A program made the position numbers and the translations under genes. The notes below the pieces were generated by a model that was given only the letters and a program-made list of their open reading frames with translations, was not told the DNA's origin and did no database searches. Positions 1 through 8,129 of a DNA stretch of 64,000 nt are shown piece by piece. The stretch is from Thiohalomonas denitrificans (GTDB lineage Bacteria > Pseudomonadota > Gammaproteobacteria > Thiohalomonadales > Thiohalomonadaceae), in contig DYFR01000006.1 of assembly GCA_020725115.1 (NCBI GenBank), positions 52,136-116,135 on the forward strand. The letters run 5' to 3'. The number at the start of each line of letters is the position of its first letter. Within the stretch, counting starts at the first letter, position 1.

Positions 1-302
1 CCGCCGATGATCAGCGCCGACCCGGCATAGCCCATCAGCAACAGGCGACAGCGGCGCCAGGCCAGCCGCCAGTGCATCAGCACGAACCAGGGCGTATCCG
101 CCGTGGCGCGATGCGCACGCCTATAGATATAGGCGATCACCAGGGAAGAAAGCAGCGGCGGCAACAGCAGGCCCCAGGCACCGATATCGAGGGCAATGGA
201 GACGGGAGCCAGCAGGAGGTGGAAGGCAGCGAGGTTGATCATGAGCAGCTCGTGCGGGGTGCGGGCCTGGCGCTTCAGGGCATCGTCGATGGCGTAGAGC
301 AT
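1..302 (-). CDS. Partial inner-membrane protein (N-terminus only)
   Basis: The minus strand is open from an ATG at 302 to the window edge, giving about 100 residues and no stop. After a short polar N-terminus (MLYAIDDALKRQ) come two or three hydrophobic stretches, around residues 20-55 and 85-100, separated by an Arg-rich loop (residues about 60-85). This looks like a small integral inner-membrane protein with positive cytoplasmic loops. No family was recognised and the C-terminus lies outside the window. It is transcribed divergently from the HDOD gene at 462. Confidence 0.55.
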   Translation of the reverse strand, partial: MLYAIDDALKRQARTPHELLMINLAAFHLLLAPVSIALDIGAWGLLLPPLLSSLVIAYIYRRAHRATADTPWFVLMHWRLAWRRCRLLLMGYAGSALIIG

Positions 303-461
303 GGCAATCCTCGTGGGAGTGGACGTGAAGATAGGCGAGTCGGATGCTGTGATATGATTCAACCCGGTCGGGTCATTCTAGCCAAAAACACCCGATACGC
401 CCTTGCGAAAACGCAATGGCCGCCACGTTTTCCGGAACCATAAACAGCCAAAGGGTGGGCT

Positions 462-1709
462 ATGGAGAGCAACGATCCACGCGTGCTGATCCGCGTCGCA
501 CAGGCGGTCTACCCGGTATGCGAACTGGGTGATGACTCGCGCCGCCGGCTGGCGGAACAGGGGCGGCTCGACCTGCTCAAGCCGGGCAGCCGTTTCGCCG
601 CCACCGATGATGCCTCCTGGCTGACCTTCCTGATCCGCGGCGAAGTGACCCTGGTATCCGACAACGGCGACAAGGAGGTGGTGCGCGCCAACTCGCCACG
701 CGCGCGTCTGCCACTGTTCCGTGTCCACCCGCCGGGCCTGTACGCCCAGGCCGACATGGCCAGTGTTGTGGTTCGTTTCAGTCGTGCCCTGCTGCACAGC
801 ATGAGGGCGGAGGAACACAGCAGCGGCGACGAAAATGAAATTGTGATGACGGGACAGCCCGATCCCGTCAGCGACAACCCGCTGTATCAGCGCATCTATC
901 AGGCCTATCAGCGCGACGAACTGGAGCTGCCCAGCCTGCCGGATATCGCACTGCGCATCCGCGAAGCCATCCGCGATCCCGATATCAGCGTCAAGGATGT
1001 AGCCAAAATGGTACTGGCCGATCCGGTACTCTCGGCACGCCTGATCCATGTAGCCAACAGCGCCGCCTACCGGCGCGACACTGCCGCCACCACCGTCTAC
1101 CAGGCGGTTACCCGCCTCGGCATCGCTGCCGCGCAAAACATCGCCATCAGCCTGGCCCTCAAGCACCTGTTCAAGGCCGGCACACCGCTGCTGCAGCAAC
1201 GCATGCAGGCGCTATACAGCCACAGCAGCCAGGTGGCCAGCATCGCCTATGTTCTGGCGCGCCACAGCCACGGCTTCAACGCCGAACGCAGCCTGCTTGC
1301 CGGACTGTTGCACGACATCGGCGTGATCCCCATCCTCACCTTCGCCGCACAACATGGCACCCTCGAATACAATGCCGACGAACTGGACAAGACCATCAGC
1401 CGCCTGCGCCGCATCACCGGCCACCTGGTGCTGAGCCGGCTCGGCTTCGAGGAGGACATCATCACCGCGGCAGAACACGCGGAAGACTGGATGCGCAATG
1501 AACATGAGGCACCCGACTACGCCGACCTGCTGGTGGTGGCGCAACTGCACAGCCACCTCGGCACGTCGCAGATGCAGCACCTTCCGCGCATCGACACCAC
1601 CCCCGCCTACCGCAAGCTCAAGCTGGGCGAGTTCGATCCGCAACACGGTCTCGCCATTGTGCGCGAGGCGCACACCGTCAGTTCCGCGATACACCAGATG
1701 CTGCACTAA
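462..1709 (+). CDS. HDOD-domain signalling protein with N-terminal cNMP-binding-like region
   Basis: The 415-residue soluble protein has two parts. Residues about 10-130 contain a WLTFLIRGEVTLV-type beta-roll resembling a degenerate cyclic-nucleotide-binding fold. Residues about 150-370 form an HDOD domain (ELPSLPDIALRIREAIRDP, LADPVLSARLIHVANS, then LLHDIG near residue 283). HDOD proteins are non-catalytic HD relatives used as signalling scaffolds, often in c-di-GMP, motility or stress circuits. The ATG at 462 follows an AGGGTGGGCT ribosome-binding site. The gene stands alone and its ligand and partners cannot be read from sequence. Confidence 0.85.
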   Translation: MESNDPRVLIRVAQAVYPVCELGDDSRRRLAEQGRLDLLKPGSRFAATDDASWLTFLIRGEVTLVSDNGDKEVVRANSPRARLPLFRVHPPGLYAQADMASVVVRFSRALLHSMRAEEHSSGDENEIVMTGQPDPVSDNPLYQRIYQAYQRDELELPSLPDIALRIREAIRDPDISVKDVAKMVLADPVLSARLIHVANSAAYRRDTAATTVYQAVTRLGIAAAQNIAISLALKHLFKAGTPLLQQRMQALYSHSSQVASIAYVLARHSHGFNAERSLLAGLLHDIGVIPILTFAAQHGTLEYNADELDKTISRLRRITGHLVLSRLGFEEDIITAAEHAEDWMRNEHEAPDYADLLVVAQLHSHLGTSQMQHLPRIDTTPAYRKLKLGEFDPQHGLAIVREAHTVSSAIHQMLH

Positions 1710-1750
1710 ACAGGTGTTCCGAATTGGTATCCATCTCATCTTCGATGCGT

Positions 1751-1801
1751 CATAGGGCGGGCCGTGCCCGCCGCAGCACGGCGCCCATGGGGCGCCCTAT
1801 G
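1751..1801. repeat. REP-like palindrome
   Basis: CATAGGGCG at 1751-1759 pairs with CGCCCTATG at 1793-1801. Two smaller GC-rich hairpins lie between them (GGGCCGTGCCC and GGCGCCCATGGGGCGCC). It lies just after the HDOD gene and could fold at the end of that transcript, but no T-run follows, so it is called a REP-like element and not a terminator. Confidence 0.6.
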
Positions 1802-1810
1802 CCTGTTGAC

Positions 1811-1866
1811 CTCTCGCCAAGACGCCAAGCACGCCAAGCACGCCAAGCACGCCAAGCACGCCAAGA
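1811..1866. repeat. Left arm of split palindrome plus 9-bp tandem repeats
   Basis: CTCTCGCCAAGACGCCAAG at 1811-1829 is the exact reverse complement of 3040-3058. The tail of this arm has expanded into about five tandem copies of the 9-mer ACGCCAAGC (1822-1866), probably by slippage. Arms of the same type occur at 55909-56033. The IS30 element lies in the former loop. Confidence 0.8.
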
Positions 1867-1937
1867 AATAATACCGTTGCTCCCGCACCGTCCCTGCCGG
1901 GGACAATCGCAACAACGACCTTGCTTTATGCCTCCCG

Positions 1938-3023
1938 GATTCAACTCATAAGTGCATAACTTGAAAACCTAGAAGTAGCGGCCAGCTGCAAGTAGGCTAA
2001 CCGCTTCTTCTCCGGCAAGAGATGCAACGATGAGCAACTACAAGCAGCTGACCTACGAGCAAAGATGCCAGATCGAGGTGCTAAATAAAAGCGGAATGAA
2101 TCAGCAGGAGATCGCTGACGCTGTGGGGACCAGCCAGTCAACCGTCTCGCGCGAGCTCAAACGCAACACAGGCCAACGCGGCTACCGCCACAAACAGGCA
2201 CAAGGCAAGGCCGAGGAGCGTCGGCACAATGCCGGCAAGTCGGTGAAGATGACCGAGCTGATGATCGCAAGGATAGAGCTGAAACTCAGTGAGAAGTGGA
2301 GTCCTGAGCAGATCTCCGGCTGGTTGAGTGATGAGTATGGAGAGACGCTCAGTCATGAACGGATCTATCAGCACATCTGGGCAGACAAGCGCACCGGTGG
2401 AGCGCTGTACACCCATCTGCGAAGGCAGGGAAAGCGGTATCAGAAGCGATGCAATGGCAAGACCAGCAGGGGACAAATCCGCAACCGGGTAGGCATAGAG
2501 GAGCGCCCAGCCGTCGTGGATGAGAAATCACGCATCGGAGATTGGGAGATTGATACCGTGATAGGCAAGGGGCACAGCGGCGCTCTGGTGACGATTGTCG
2601 AACGGGCCACGCAGTTCACCCTGGTAGCAAATGTACCCAACAAGAGTGCCGAGGCGGTAACTGCCGCCACCATCCAGCTGCTCAGGCCTTACAAGGAGGC
2701 TCTGCACACTATCACCGCAGACAACGGCAAGGAGTTCGCCTACCACGAGCAACTGACTGCAGAGCTTGGAGCTGCCATCTACTTCGCGAGACCCTATCAC
2801 TCGTGGGAAAGGGGGCTGAACGAGAACACCAATGGCCTGTTACGCCAATACTGGCCGAAGAGTACGGACTTCACGCAGATTACGGACAAAGATGTCTTGG
2901 CGGTTGCTACCCAACTCAATCAACGGCCACGAAAAACATTGGGCTTCAAAACCCCTGAGGTTTTGATGCAAAATCACATGGCGGCGCAGGCCGCTTAACC
3001 GATATGCACTTCAGAGTTGAATC
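1938..3023 (+). mobile_element. IS30-family insertion sequence
   Basis: The element is about 1086 bp, within the usual IS30 range. Imperfect terminal inverted repeats begin GGATTCAACTC at 1937 and end GAGTTGAATCC at 3024. Pairing resumes after two mismatches with AAGTGCATA, giving about 23-25 bp arms. A 2-bp CG flank on both sides (1936-1937 and 3024-3025) may be the target duplication, so each boundary is uncertain by 1-2 bp. The transposase is intact, so the copy may be active. Confidence 0.85.
2030..2998 (+). CDS. IS30-family DDE transposase
   Basis: The 322-residue transposase has an N-terminal helix-turn-helix (residues about 5-55, MNQQEIADAVGTSQSTVSREL) that binds the terminal repeats. 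Its C-terminal integrase-type DDE core has D about 174 (GDWEIDTVIG), D about 230 (ITADNGKEF) and E about 264 (RGLNENTNGLLRQ). The AxPYHSWERGxNENxNGLLRQ region is characteristic of IS30. Length and all catalytic residues are intact. The start at 2030 follows GGCAAGAGATGCAACG. It fills most of the element. Confidence 0.95.
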   Translation: MSNYKQLTYEQRCQIEVLNKSGMNQQEIADAVGTSQSTVSRELKRNTGQRGYRHKQAQGKAEERRHNAGKSVKMTELMIARIELKLSEKWSPEQISGWLSDEYGETLSHERIYQHIWADKRTGGALYTHLRRQGKRYQKRCNGKTSRGQIRNRVGIEERPAVVDEKSRIGDWEIDTVIGKGHSGALVTIVERATQFTLVANVPNKSAEAVTAATIQLLRPYKEALHTITADNGKEFAYHEQLTAELGAAIYFARPYHSWERGLNENTNGLLRQYWPKSTDFTQITDKDVLAVATQLNQRPRKTLGFKTPEVLMQNHMAAQAA

Positions 3024-3030
3024 CGCCCCT

Positions 3031-3058
3031 TCTTTGCGCCTTGGCGTCTTGGCGAGAG
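3031..3058. repeat. Right arm of palindrome split by IS30
   Basis: CTTGGCGTCTTGGCGAGAG at 3040-3058 is a perfect 19-bp reverse complement of 1811-1829. Preceding TCTTTGCGC resembles the equivalent arm near 56011-56033. Removing the IS would restore one palindrome with a loop of roughly 120 nt. Confidence 0.8.
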
Positions 3059-3087
3059 TCCCGCAGGCCCGATATCGCGCAGCGGTA

Positions 3088-3579
3088 TCAGGCAGGGTGA
3101 ATATCGGCCAGCGCGCGCAGGGAGTCGCCGCGCAGGCGGAACACCGTCCATTCGTCCTTGGCGCCTGCACCCATGCGCTCGTAAAAGGCCACGGCCTGCT
3201 CGTCCTCCGCCAGTACCCACCACTCCAGCCGTGTGCAACCGCGCTCCAGCGTGATGCGCGCCAGTTCCGCCAGCAGCTGGCGGCCGATGTTGCGGCCGCG
3301 CGCCAGCGGCCGCACGTAAAGATCCTCCAGGTGGATGCCGCAGCGGCCGCGAAAGGTGGAGTAGTTGCCGTAGTAGAGGGCGAAGCCCACGGCCGCGCCG
3401 TCGAGCCGCGCCAGCAGCACCTCGGCCTGGCGCTGCGGCCCGAACAGGGCATTGTGGATCTCACCCTCGGTGGCCACCATCTCGTGCGCCAGGCCGAGGT
3501 GTGTGGACAGCTCGGTGATCATTTCATGGATCGCCGTTACGTCATGCGCCTCGGCGTGGGTGATGTGCAATTGCGTCAT
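3088..3579 (-). CDS. GNAT-family N-acetyltransferase (diamine acetyltransferase-like)
   Basis: The 163-residue single-domain GNAT has a strand reading GFALYYGNYSTFRG, then LEDLYVRPLARGRNIGRQLL (about residues 87-106), which holds the acetyl-CoA pyrophosphate loop (RGRNIG). The C-terminal AVAFYERMGA helix follows. The FALYYxxYSTxxG/LEDLYV signature is typical of spermidine/spermine-type acetyltransferases, so a polyamine or similar amine substrate is likely but unproven. The ATG at 3579 has a GAGGA site 7 nt upstream. It sits 9 bp upstream of marC in a minus-strand cluster. Confidence 0.85.
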   Translation of the reverse strand: MTQLHITHAEAHDVTAIHEMITELSTHLGLAHEMVATEGEIHNALFGPQRQAEVLLARLDGAAVGFALYYGNYSTFRGRCGIHLEDLYVRPLARGRNIGRQLLAELARITLERGCTRLEWWVLAEDEQAVAFYERMGAGAKDEWTVFRLRGDSLRALADIHPA

Positions 3580-3588
3580 GGCAGTTCC

Positions 3589-4197
3589 TCAGATCTGTCG
3601 CCAGCCCTGCACCATGAACTCCACCGCGATCACCGCCAGCAGCAAGCCCAGCAGGCGTGTAATGACGCGAATGCCGCCGACACCGAGCAGGCGGCGCAGG
3701 GTATCGGCAAAGCGCAGGGCGAGATAGACGATGGCGCAGGCGGCAAGAATGGCGGCCAGCAATTCCATCTGCTGTACCGGCTCCGTCAGTTTCTGCCGCC
3801 ACACCAGCACCGCGGTAATTGCACCCGGCCCGGCCAGCAGGGGCACGGCCAGCGGCACCAGGGCGATGTTGTCCTTGCGGATACCCTCTTCCTTCTCTTC
3901 ATCACTGGTCTTGATGCCGCTGGGTATCAACGCCAGCATCTGCAGCGCGTAGATGAAAAAGATGAAGCCGCCGGCCAGCTGGAAGGCCGGCATGCTGATG
4001 TGGAAGAAGCGCAGCAGCGCATCGCCGCTGAGGGCAAAGGTAATCAGGATCACGGCACTGGCGCCCGCCGCCACAGCGGCCATGCGCTGCCTTTCCGCCG
4101 CGGTATTGTCGCGGGTGAACAGCAGAAAAAAGGGCAGGTTGCCGATCGGATCCATGATGATCAGCAGCGGCACCAGTACGGTCAGAAAATCCTGCAT
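3589..4197 (-). CDS. MarC-family inner-membrane protein
   Basis: The 202-residue polytopic membrane protein has about six hydrophobic segments. The family-typical N-terminus is VLVPLLIIMDPIGNLPFFL and a later segment reads VPLAVPLLAGPGAITAVLV. MarC/UPF0056 proteins are widespread and of uncertain function; the old link to multiple antibiotic resistance was not upheld. A polar loop (KTSDEEKEEGIRKDN, about residues 97-112) separates the two halves, as is usual. It is transcribed 37 bp after the FIST gene. Confidence 0.88.
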   Translation of the reverse strand: MQDFLTVLVPLLIIMDPIGNLPFFLLFTRDNTAAERQRMAAVAAGASAVILITFALSGDALLRFFHISMPAFQLAGGFIFFIYALQMLALIPSGIKTSDEEKEEGIRKDNIALVPLAVPLLAGPGAITAVLVWRQKLTEPVQQMELLAAILAACAIVYLALRFADTLRRLLGVGGIRVITRLLGLLLAVIAVEFMVQGWRQI

Positions 4198-4234
4198 TCC
4201 TCATTCCTTCCGCTGCGAAGACGCCGCCGCGATG

Positions 4235-5362
4235 TCACAGGAACAGCGTCAGTACACCCGTGTAACCATACAGGCGGCCATTGTAGAGTTCGCCGTTGGC
4301 AAAGAAACCGGCCAGGGGAAACTCGCCCAGCGCCGCGCTGATCATGCGCAGCTCCTCCGCGTCGTCGCCGAACTGGCTGCGCCCGCGGCCAAGACAGGTG
4401 ACATAGATGCCGCCGCGGATGGTGCGGCCGGCAACACGGGACTTTACCCGTTCCAGCATGCGCTGCATGTCCTCGCGCGCGGTATTGCCGTCGCGGCGGC
4501 AGAACATCAGCCGCTCGTGGCCATCGAGATAATCGCCGACGGCGATCATGCCCTTGCGGGTATCCAGCCCCATCAGGTGACGCACCAGATAATCGCCGGT
4601 ATCGGAATTGGGAATGGGCAGGCCGACGAAGATATATCCGGCGACACGCTGCAGGTCGCGCGCCAGCACCTCGCCGATCTCCTCCTTCATCACATCCAGT
4701 GCCGGGCGGTGATCCAGGGTGACGGCGATATTGCTGTCGGCCTCGGTGATCGCATGGGACGTGCCGATAGGCGTGCAGCCCTGGGTATGGTCGGTCACCA
4801 CCGTCACCGCCGGACTGAACAGCACGCCGGACACGCCGCCGCTGATCACCGCGGTGCCCGCGATCTGGTGGTTCATGGTATTGGATGAGGTGAGGCCGCC
4901 GTTGAGGAATGAGGCCGGCAGGGCACTGCCGATGGCCTCGACGATGGCCGGCGTTGCCGTGTTGCCCGGATCGCCGTGCAGAAGCGCGAAACAGTAACCC
5001 TGTTGTTCGCCCCACGCCTGCAGTTCCGGCGACAGCGTCATATCGTTCTGCATCATCGACGGCAGCATACGGAATGTCTCTGCCGGCAGATCGCCGAGCA
5101 GCAGTACCAGGGCCGGCGTATCGTAGTATTCGTGATCACTGGCGCACACCGCCATGCCCAGGGTGCCCACCCACTGCACGCCGGGCAGCACGGCATGGAG
5201 GCGCTGCAACAGCGGCGGCAACTGTCCGGCCAGGGTGTCGGAGGCATAGAGAAAACCGAGGCTGGCCTCTGCCGGCACGTCGCCCAGCTGCGCCAGGCAA
5301 CGATCCAGCAGCGTGTTGCCGTCGGCACCTGCCGCATGGGCCAGCAGAAACTGTTGCATCAT
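4235..5362 (-). CDS. FIST-domain sensory protein
   Basis: The 375-residue cytoplasmic protein has FIST_N (about 25-215, with GGLTSSNT and GVSGVLFSP) followed by FIST_C (about 225-360, with GLDTRKGMIAVGDYL and FFANGELYNG). FIST domains are predicted small-ligand sensors, perhaps for amino acids, usually joined to signalling outputs; here no output domain is present. Two ATGs are available (5362 and 5359), and the second is better spaced from GAGG. The gene lies between msrA and marC on the same strand and may be cotranscribed with them. Confidence 0.82.
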   Translation of the reverse strand: MMQQFLLAHAAGADGNTLLDRCLAQLGDVPAEASLGFLYASDTLAGQLPPLLQRLHAVLPGVQWVGTLGMAVCASDHEYYDTPALVLLLGDLPAETFRMLPSMMQNDMTLSPELQAWGEQQGYCFALLHGDPGNTATPAIVEAIGSALPASFLNGGLTSSNTMNHQIAGTAVISGGVSGVLFSPAVTVVTDHTQGCTPIGTSHAITEADSNIAVTLDHRPALDVMKEEIGEVLARDLQRVAGYIFVGLPIPNSDTGDYLVRHLMGLDTRKGMIAVGDYLDGHERLMFCRRDGNTAREDMQRMLERVKSRVAGRTIRGGIYVTCLGRGRSQFGDDAEELRMISAALGEFPLAGFFANGELYNGRLYGYTGVLTLFL

Positions 5363-5374
5363 TACCTCTTGTCC

Positions 5375-6007
5375 TCAGGACATGTGCACGCCGGTACCAC
5401 CGAGCCCACAATAACCGCCGGGATTCTTCGCCAGATACTGCTGATGGTACTCCTCCGCATAGTAGAACGGCGGTACATCGATGATCTCGGTGGTGATGGC
5501 GCCAAAACCTGCCGCCGCCAGGCGTGTCTGATAGTGTGCTCGCGCGGCCTCGGCCGCCGCGCGTTGCGTCGCGTCATACACATAGATGCCGGAGCGGTAC
5601 TGCGTGCCGACGTCATTGCCCTGGCGCATGCCCTGGGTCGGGTCGTGCGACTCCCAGAACACCTGCAACAACTGGGTGTAATCGATCTGCTGCGGGTCGA
5701 ACACCACGCGCACCACTTCATTGTGCCCGGTCATGCCGCTGCACACCTCGCGGTAGGTGGGGTTGGGGGAATAGCCGCCGGCATAGCCCACCGCCGTGGA
5801 GTACACACCGGGCTGCTGCCAGAACCGGCGTTCTGCGCCCCAGAAGCAGCCCATGCCGAACAGTGCCAGCGCCATGCCGTCCGGAAACGGCGGGATGATG
5901 CGATGGCCGTTGACGTAGTGATTGACGGGAACCGGCATGGGTACGGCACGCCCGGGCAGCGCCTCTTCGGCACTGGGCATGGCAACAGGGCGGGAATGAA
6001 GCGGCAT
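5375..6007 (-). CDS. msrA: Peptide-methionine (S)-S-oxide reductase A
   Basis: The enzyme reduces methionine-S-sulfoxide in proteins with thioredoxin. The 210-residue protein has the catalytic GCFWG motif (Cys about 54), the AVGYAGG and [12 protein letters not shown] segments, and a C-terminal [11 protein letters not shown] providing the resolving cysteine. The N-terminal extension of about 45 residues ([16 protein letters not shown]) matches the longer MsrA type of E. coli and shows no clear signal peptide. A GCGAGG site precedes the ATG at 6007. The stop is 12 bp before the FIST gene. Confidence 0.95.
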   Translation of the reverse strand: MPLHSRPVAMPSAEEALPGRAVPMPVPVNHYVNGHRIIPPFPDGMALALFGMGCFWGAERRFWQQPGVYSTAVGYAGGYSPNPTYREVCSGMTGHNEVVRVVFDPQQIDYTQLLQVFWESHDPTQGMRQGNDVGTQYRSGIYVYDATQRAAAEAARAHYQTRLAAAGFGAITTEIIDVPPFYYAEEYHQQYLAKNPGGYCGLGGTGVHMS

Positions 6008-6061
6008 GACGATGGCCTCGCAGGACTTGGTTACCTAAGCATGCGTCCTGCTGGTGGAAAA

Positions 6062-6155
6062 ACAAGGCCGGTGAAAGTCAGAGGCTAATTCAAGATTCAA
6101 AGAATCCCGGACTTGAACGGTGGCCTTGTCAATTTTGAATCTTGAATCTTGAATT
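6062..6155. repeat. Nested palindrome (ATTCAAGATTCAA family)
   Basis: AATTCAAGATTCAA at 6087-6100 is the perfect reverse complement of 6142-6155, with an extra TTGAATC unit on the right side. An outer ACAAGGCC (6062-6069) pairs with GGCCTTGT (6122-6129) in an overlapping arrangement. It fills the gap between the methyltransferase and msrA, both on the minus strand. A TTGTATCTTGAATC piece near 29612 is related in composition. Confidence 0.65.
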
Positions 6156-6173
6156 TCATTCCATTGAAAGCTT

Positions 6174-6827
6174 CTATGGCCGCAGGCGGTAAACCACCTC
6201 ATCCAGCCGGGTCACGCCGCGCTCGCGGAAACGCGGGTTCTCCGCCAGCACGTCGTGGGTATAGAGCGGTTCGATGCCATAGTGGGCGGCATAGAGTTCC
6301 CGCACCTCCGTCGCGCCGACGGCGAACGGCGGCCCGCTCATCTCCGCCTGCGCATAATCCATGGTCACCAGCAGCATCGGTGCATGTTCCGGCAATATGC
6401 GTTGCAGATGGCCGGCATATTGCGCGCGCATCTCCGGCGGCAGCGCCACCAGCGAGGCGCGGTCATAGATGCCGGTCACATGTTTGAGATCATCCGCCGT
6501 CAATTCAAAAAAGTCGCCACACAGCAGGGTGACGCCGTCGCAGCTCCAGCTGTCGAAGGCACCGTGGCTGCGCACCTGCGGCTTGAGCTCATTTTCCAGA
6601 AAGAAATCCTCCACCGCCAGCGGACTCAGTTCGACACCGAGCACGCGATGGCCCTGCGCCCGCAGCCACAGCATGTCGCGGCTCTTGCCGCACAGGGGCA
6701 CGAACACCTCGCCGCCGGCCGGCAACTGCAGGCCGCCCCAATACTCCTGCAGATGGGCGTTGATCTCGTCCTGATGAAATCCAATCTCCTTGCGCTGCCA
6801 GCGCTCCAGCCAGAACTCTGCCTTCAT
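6174..6827 (-). CDS. tpm: Thiopurine S-methyltransferase
   Basis: The 217-residue class I SAM-dependent methyltransferase begins MKAEFWLERWQRKEIGFH, the standard bacterial TPMT start. VFVPLCGKSRDMLWLRAQGH (about 42-61) binds SAM, GVELSPLAVEDFF follows, and YDRASLVALPPEMR is a family hallmark. In bacteria this family also methylates selenium and tellurium compounds. The frame is open upstream to about 7013, but the ATG at 6827 gives the conserved N-terminus. It follows the 83-residue gene by 4 bp. Confidence 0.93.
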   Translation of the reverse strand: MKAEFWLERWQRKEIGFHQDEINAHLQEYWGGLQLPAGGEVFVPLCGKSRDMLWLRAQGHRVLGVELSPLAVEDFFLENELKPQVRSHGAFDSWSCDGVTLLCGDFFELTADDLKHVTGIYDRASLVALPPEMRAQYAGHLQRILPEHAPMLLVTMDYAQAEMSGPPFAVGATEVRELYAAHYGIEPLYTHDVLAENPRFRERGVTRLDEVVYRLRP

Positions 6828-6831
6828 CGAC

Positions 6832-7083
6832 TCACTCTCCCAGCCAGCGCACCAGATAGTACAGTTTGAAACCCTCGGAGGAACGGAACGGTCCGCATAC
6901 CCGCGCTGCAAACATGTTTTTTTCCGCATCGGCCTGCGCCAGCGCCTCCTGCTCCGTCGCCACCACCTGCACCGTATTCTCCGGATAGCGCTGGCGCTGA
7001 CGCCGTGGTGCATAAATCACTGCGTAGCTCTCGCGCAGGTCCGCCGGCAGCAGGCCCTGCTGTTCAAATTCGTAATCGGACAT
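6832..7083 (-). CDS. Small conserved-looking hypothetical protein
   Basis: The 83-residue soluble, acidic protein starts MSDYEFEQQGLLPADLRE. It has no signal peptide or membrane segment and no family I can name. The ATG at 7083 is preferred over one at 7092 because GGAG lies 4-7 nt upstream of it. The stop is 4 bp before tpm, so the two are probably cotranscribed. The C-terminal half (CGPFRSSEGFKLYYLVRWLGE) looks structured. Confidence 0.65.
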   Translation of the reverse strand: MSDYEFEQQGLLPADLRESYAVIYAPRRQRQRYPENTVQVVATEQEALAQADAEKNMFAARVCGPFRSSEGFKLYYLVRWLGE

Positions 7084-7190
7084 ACGCTCCATCCTTCATG
7101 GTGATCGTCTTGCTGACGTTCATCATAAGCACTCGGCACGCACAGGGATAGGCCGGGTATAATGCCCACCCTCATTCAGCCGGAGATACC

Positions 7191-8075
7191 ATGGCACGCC
7201 GACGCACCACCGCTCGCATTGGCATCCTGCTGACACTGCTGCAGCGCCATCCCGTGTTACTGATACTGGCCGCTCTGCTCGCCGGTGGCGGCTATGCCTA
7301 TGAGGTGCTGCACGCACGCCCCGCCATGAGCTGGCACGGCGTGCCGCAGGCGCAGTCCTGGCAACCGCTCACCTGGACCCGCGTGCTGCGCAATGATGCG
7401 TTTCTTGTCGGCTGGTCCGACCTGCGCGGCAATCCGCTCTGGGTGCAATACCGGCTGCACCCCGTTCCCGCCGACGCGCCGCACCTGCGCCGGCCGCAAC
7501 GTTTCGAACGCGACTGGCGCGCCCTCAACTCCATCGGCCACGACGATTACAGCGGCAGCGGCCATGACCGCGGTCACCTCGCGCCCAACTATGCCATCTC
7601 ACGCCTGTACGGTGCGCAGGCGCAGCGGCAGACCTTTCTGATGACCAACATTGCGCCACAGCGGCCCAACCTGAACCAGAAGGTATGGCAACGGCTGGAG
7701 GAGATCGAGATCGATGTGTTCGCCCCGCGCTATGGCGAGCTGTGGGTGATCACCGGCCCCATTTTCGATCCGGATATCCAGCGTCTATCCAGCACGGCGC
7801 GGGTCGAGCTGCCGGATGCCTACTTCAAGATTTACGCGGCGCCGCAGGGCGGGCCGCAAGGACAGGCCAAGCTGCTGGCCTTTGTGGTACCACAGACGGT
7901 AAAGGGAGATGAACCGCTGGATCGTTTCGTCACCAGCGTCGATCGGATCGAGGAACTCACCGGCCTTGATTTCTTTCCGCAGCTGGAGGCAGGACTGCAG
8001 ACACGGCTGGAGGCCGCCATTGACCCCGCTGCCTGGCAACTGGAGCAGGTGGCACGGCGCCGTGGACGTTACTGA
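7191..8075 (+). CDS. DRGH-type DNA/RNA non-specific endonuclease, membrane-anchored
   Basis: The 294-residue protein has an N-terminal membrane segment (about residues 10-40, after positively charged MARRRTTAR). A NUC1-type beta-beta-alpha-metal nuclease domain follows: SGSGHDRGHLAPN (about 123-135, catalytic His in DRGH) and TNIAPQRPNLNQKVW (Asn as metal ligand). The family cleaves DNA and RNA without sequence preference and is usually exported or periplasmic; here it is probably anchored facing the periplasm. It is divergent from the 83-residue gene and 54 bp upstream of phrB. Confidence 0.9.
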   Translation: MARRRTTARIGILLTLLQRHPVLLILAALLAGGGYAYEVLHARPAMSWHGVPQAQSWQPLTWTRVLRNDAFLVGWSDLRGNPLWVQYRLHPVPADAPHLRRPQRFERDWRALNSIGHDDYSGSGHDRGHLAPNYAISRLYGAQAQRQTFLMTNIAPQRPNLNQKVWQRLEEIEIDVFAPRYGELWVITGPIFDPDIQRLSSTARVELPDAYFKIYAAPQGGPQGQAKLLAFVVPQTVKGDEPLDRFVTSVDRIEELTGLDFFPQLEAGLQTRLEAAIDPAAWQLEQVARRRGRY

Positions 8076-8129
8076 GCCGCGTGCTATCGTGACACCACAC
8101 CGTATCGCACGGAGCGCCGTCCATCCATC

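Noticed and set aside
1822..1866. Possible CRISPR-like array
   Set aside because: The 9-bp units are directly contiguous with no spacers, so this is a simple tandem repeat.
6828..7013. 62-codon N-terminal extension of the thiopurine methyltransferase
   Set aside because: It overlaps the 83-residue gene in another frame and is Arg-rich. The conserved family start is at 6827.
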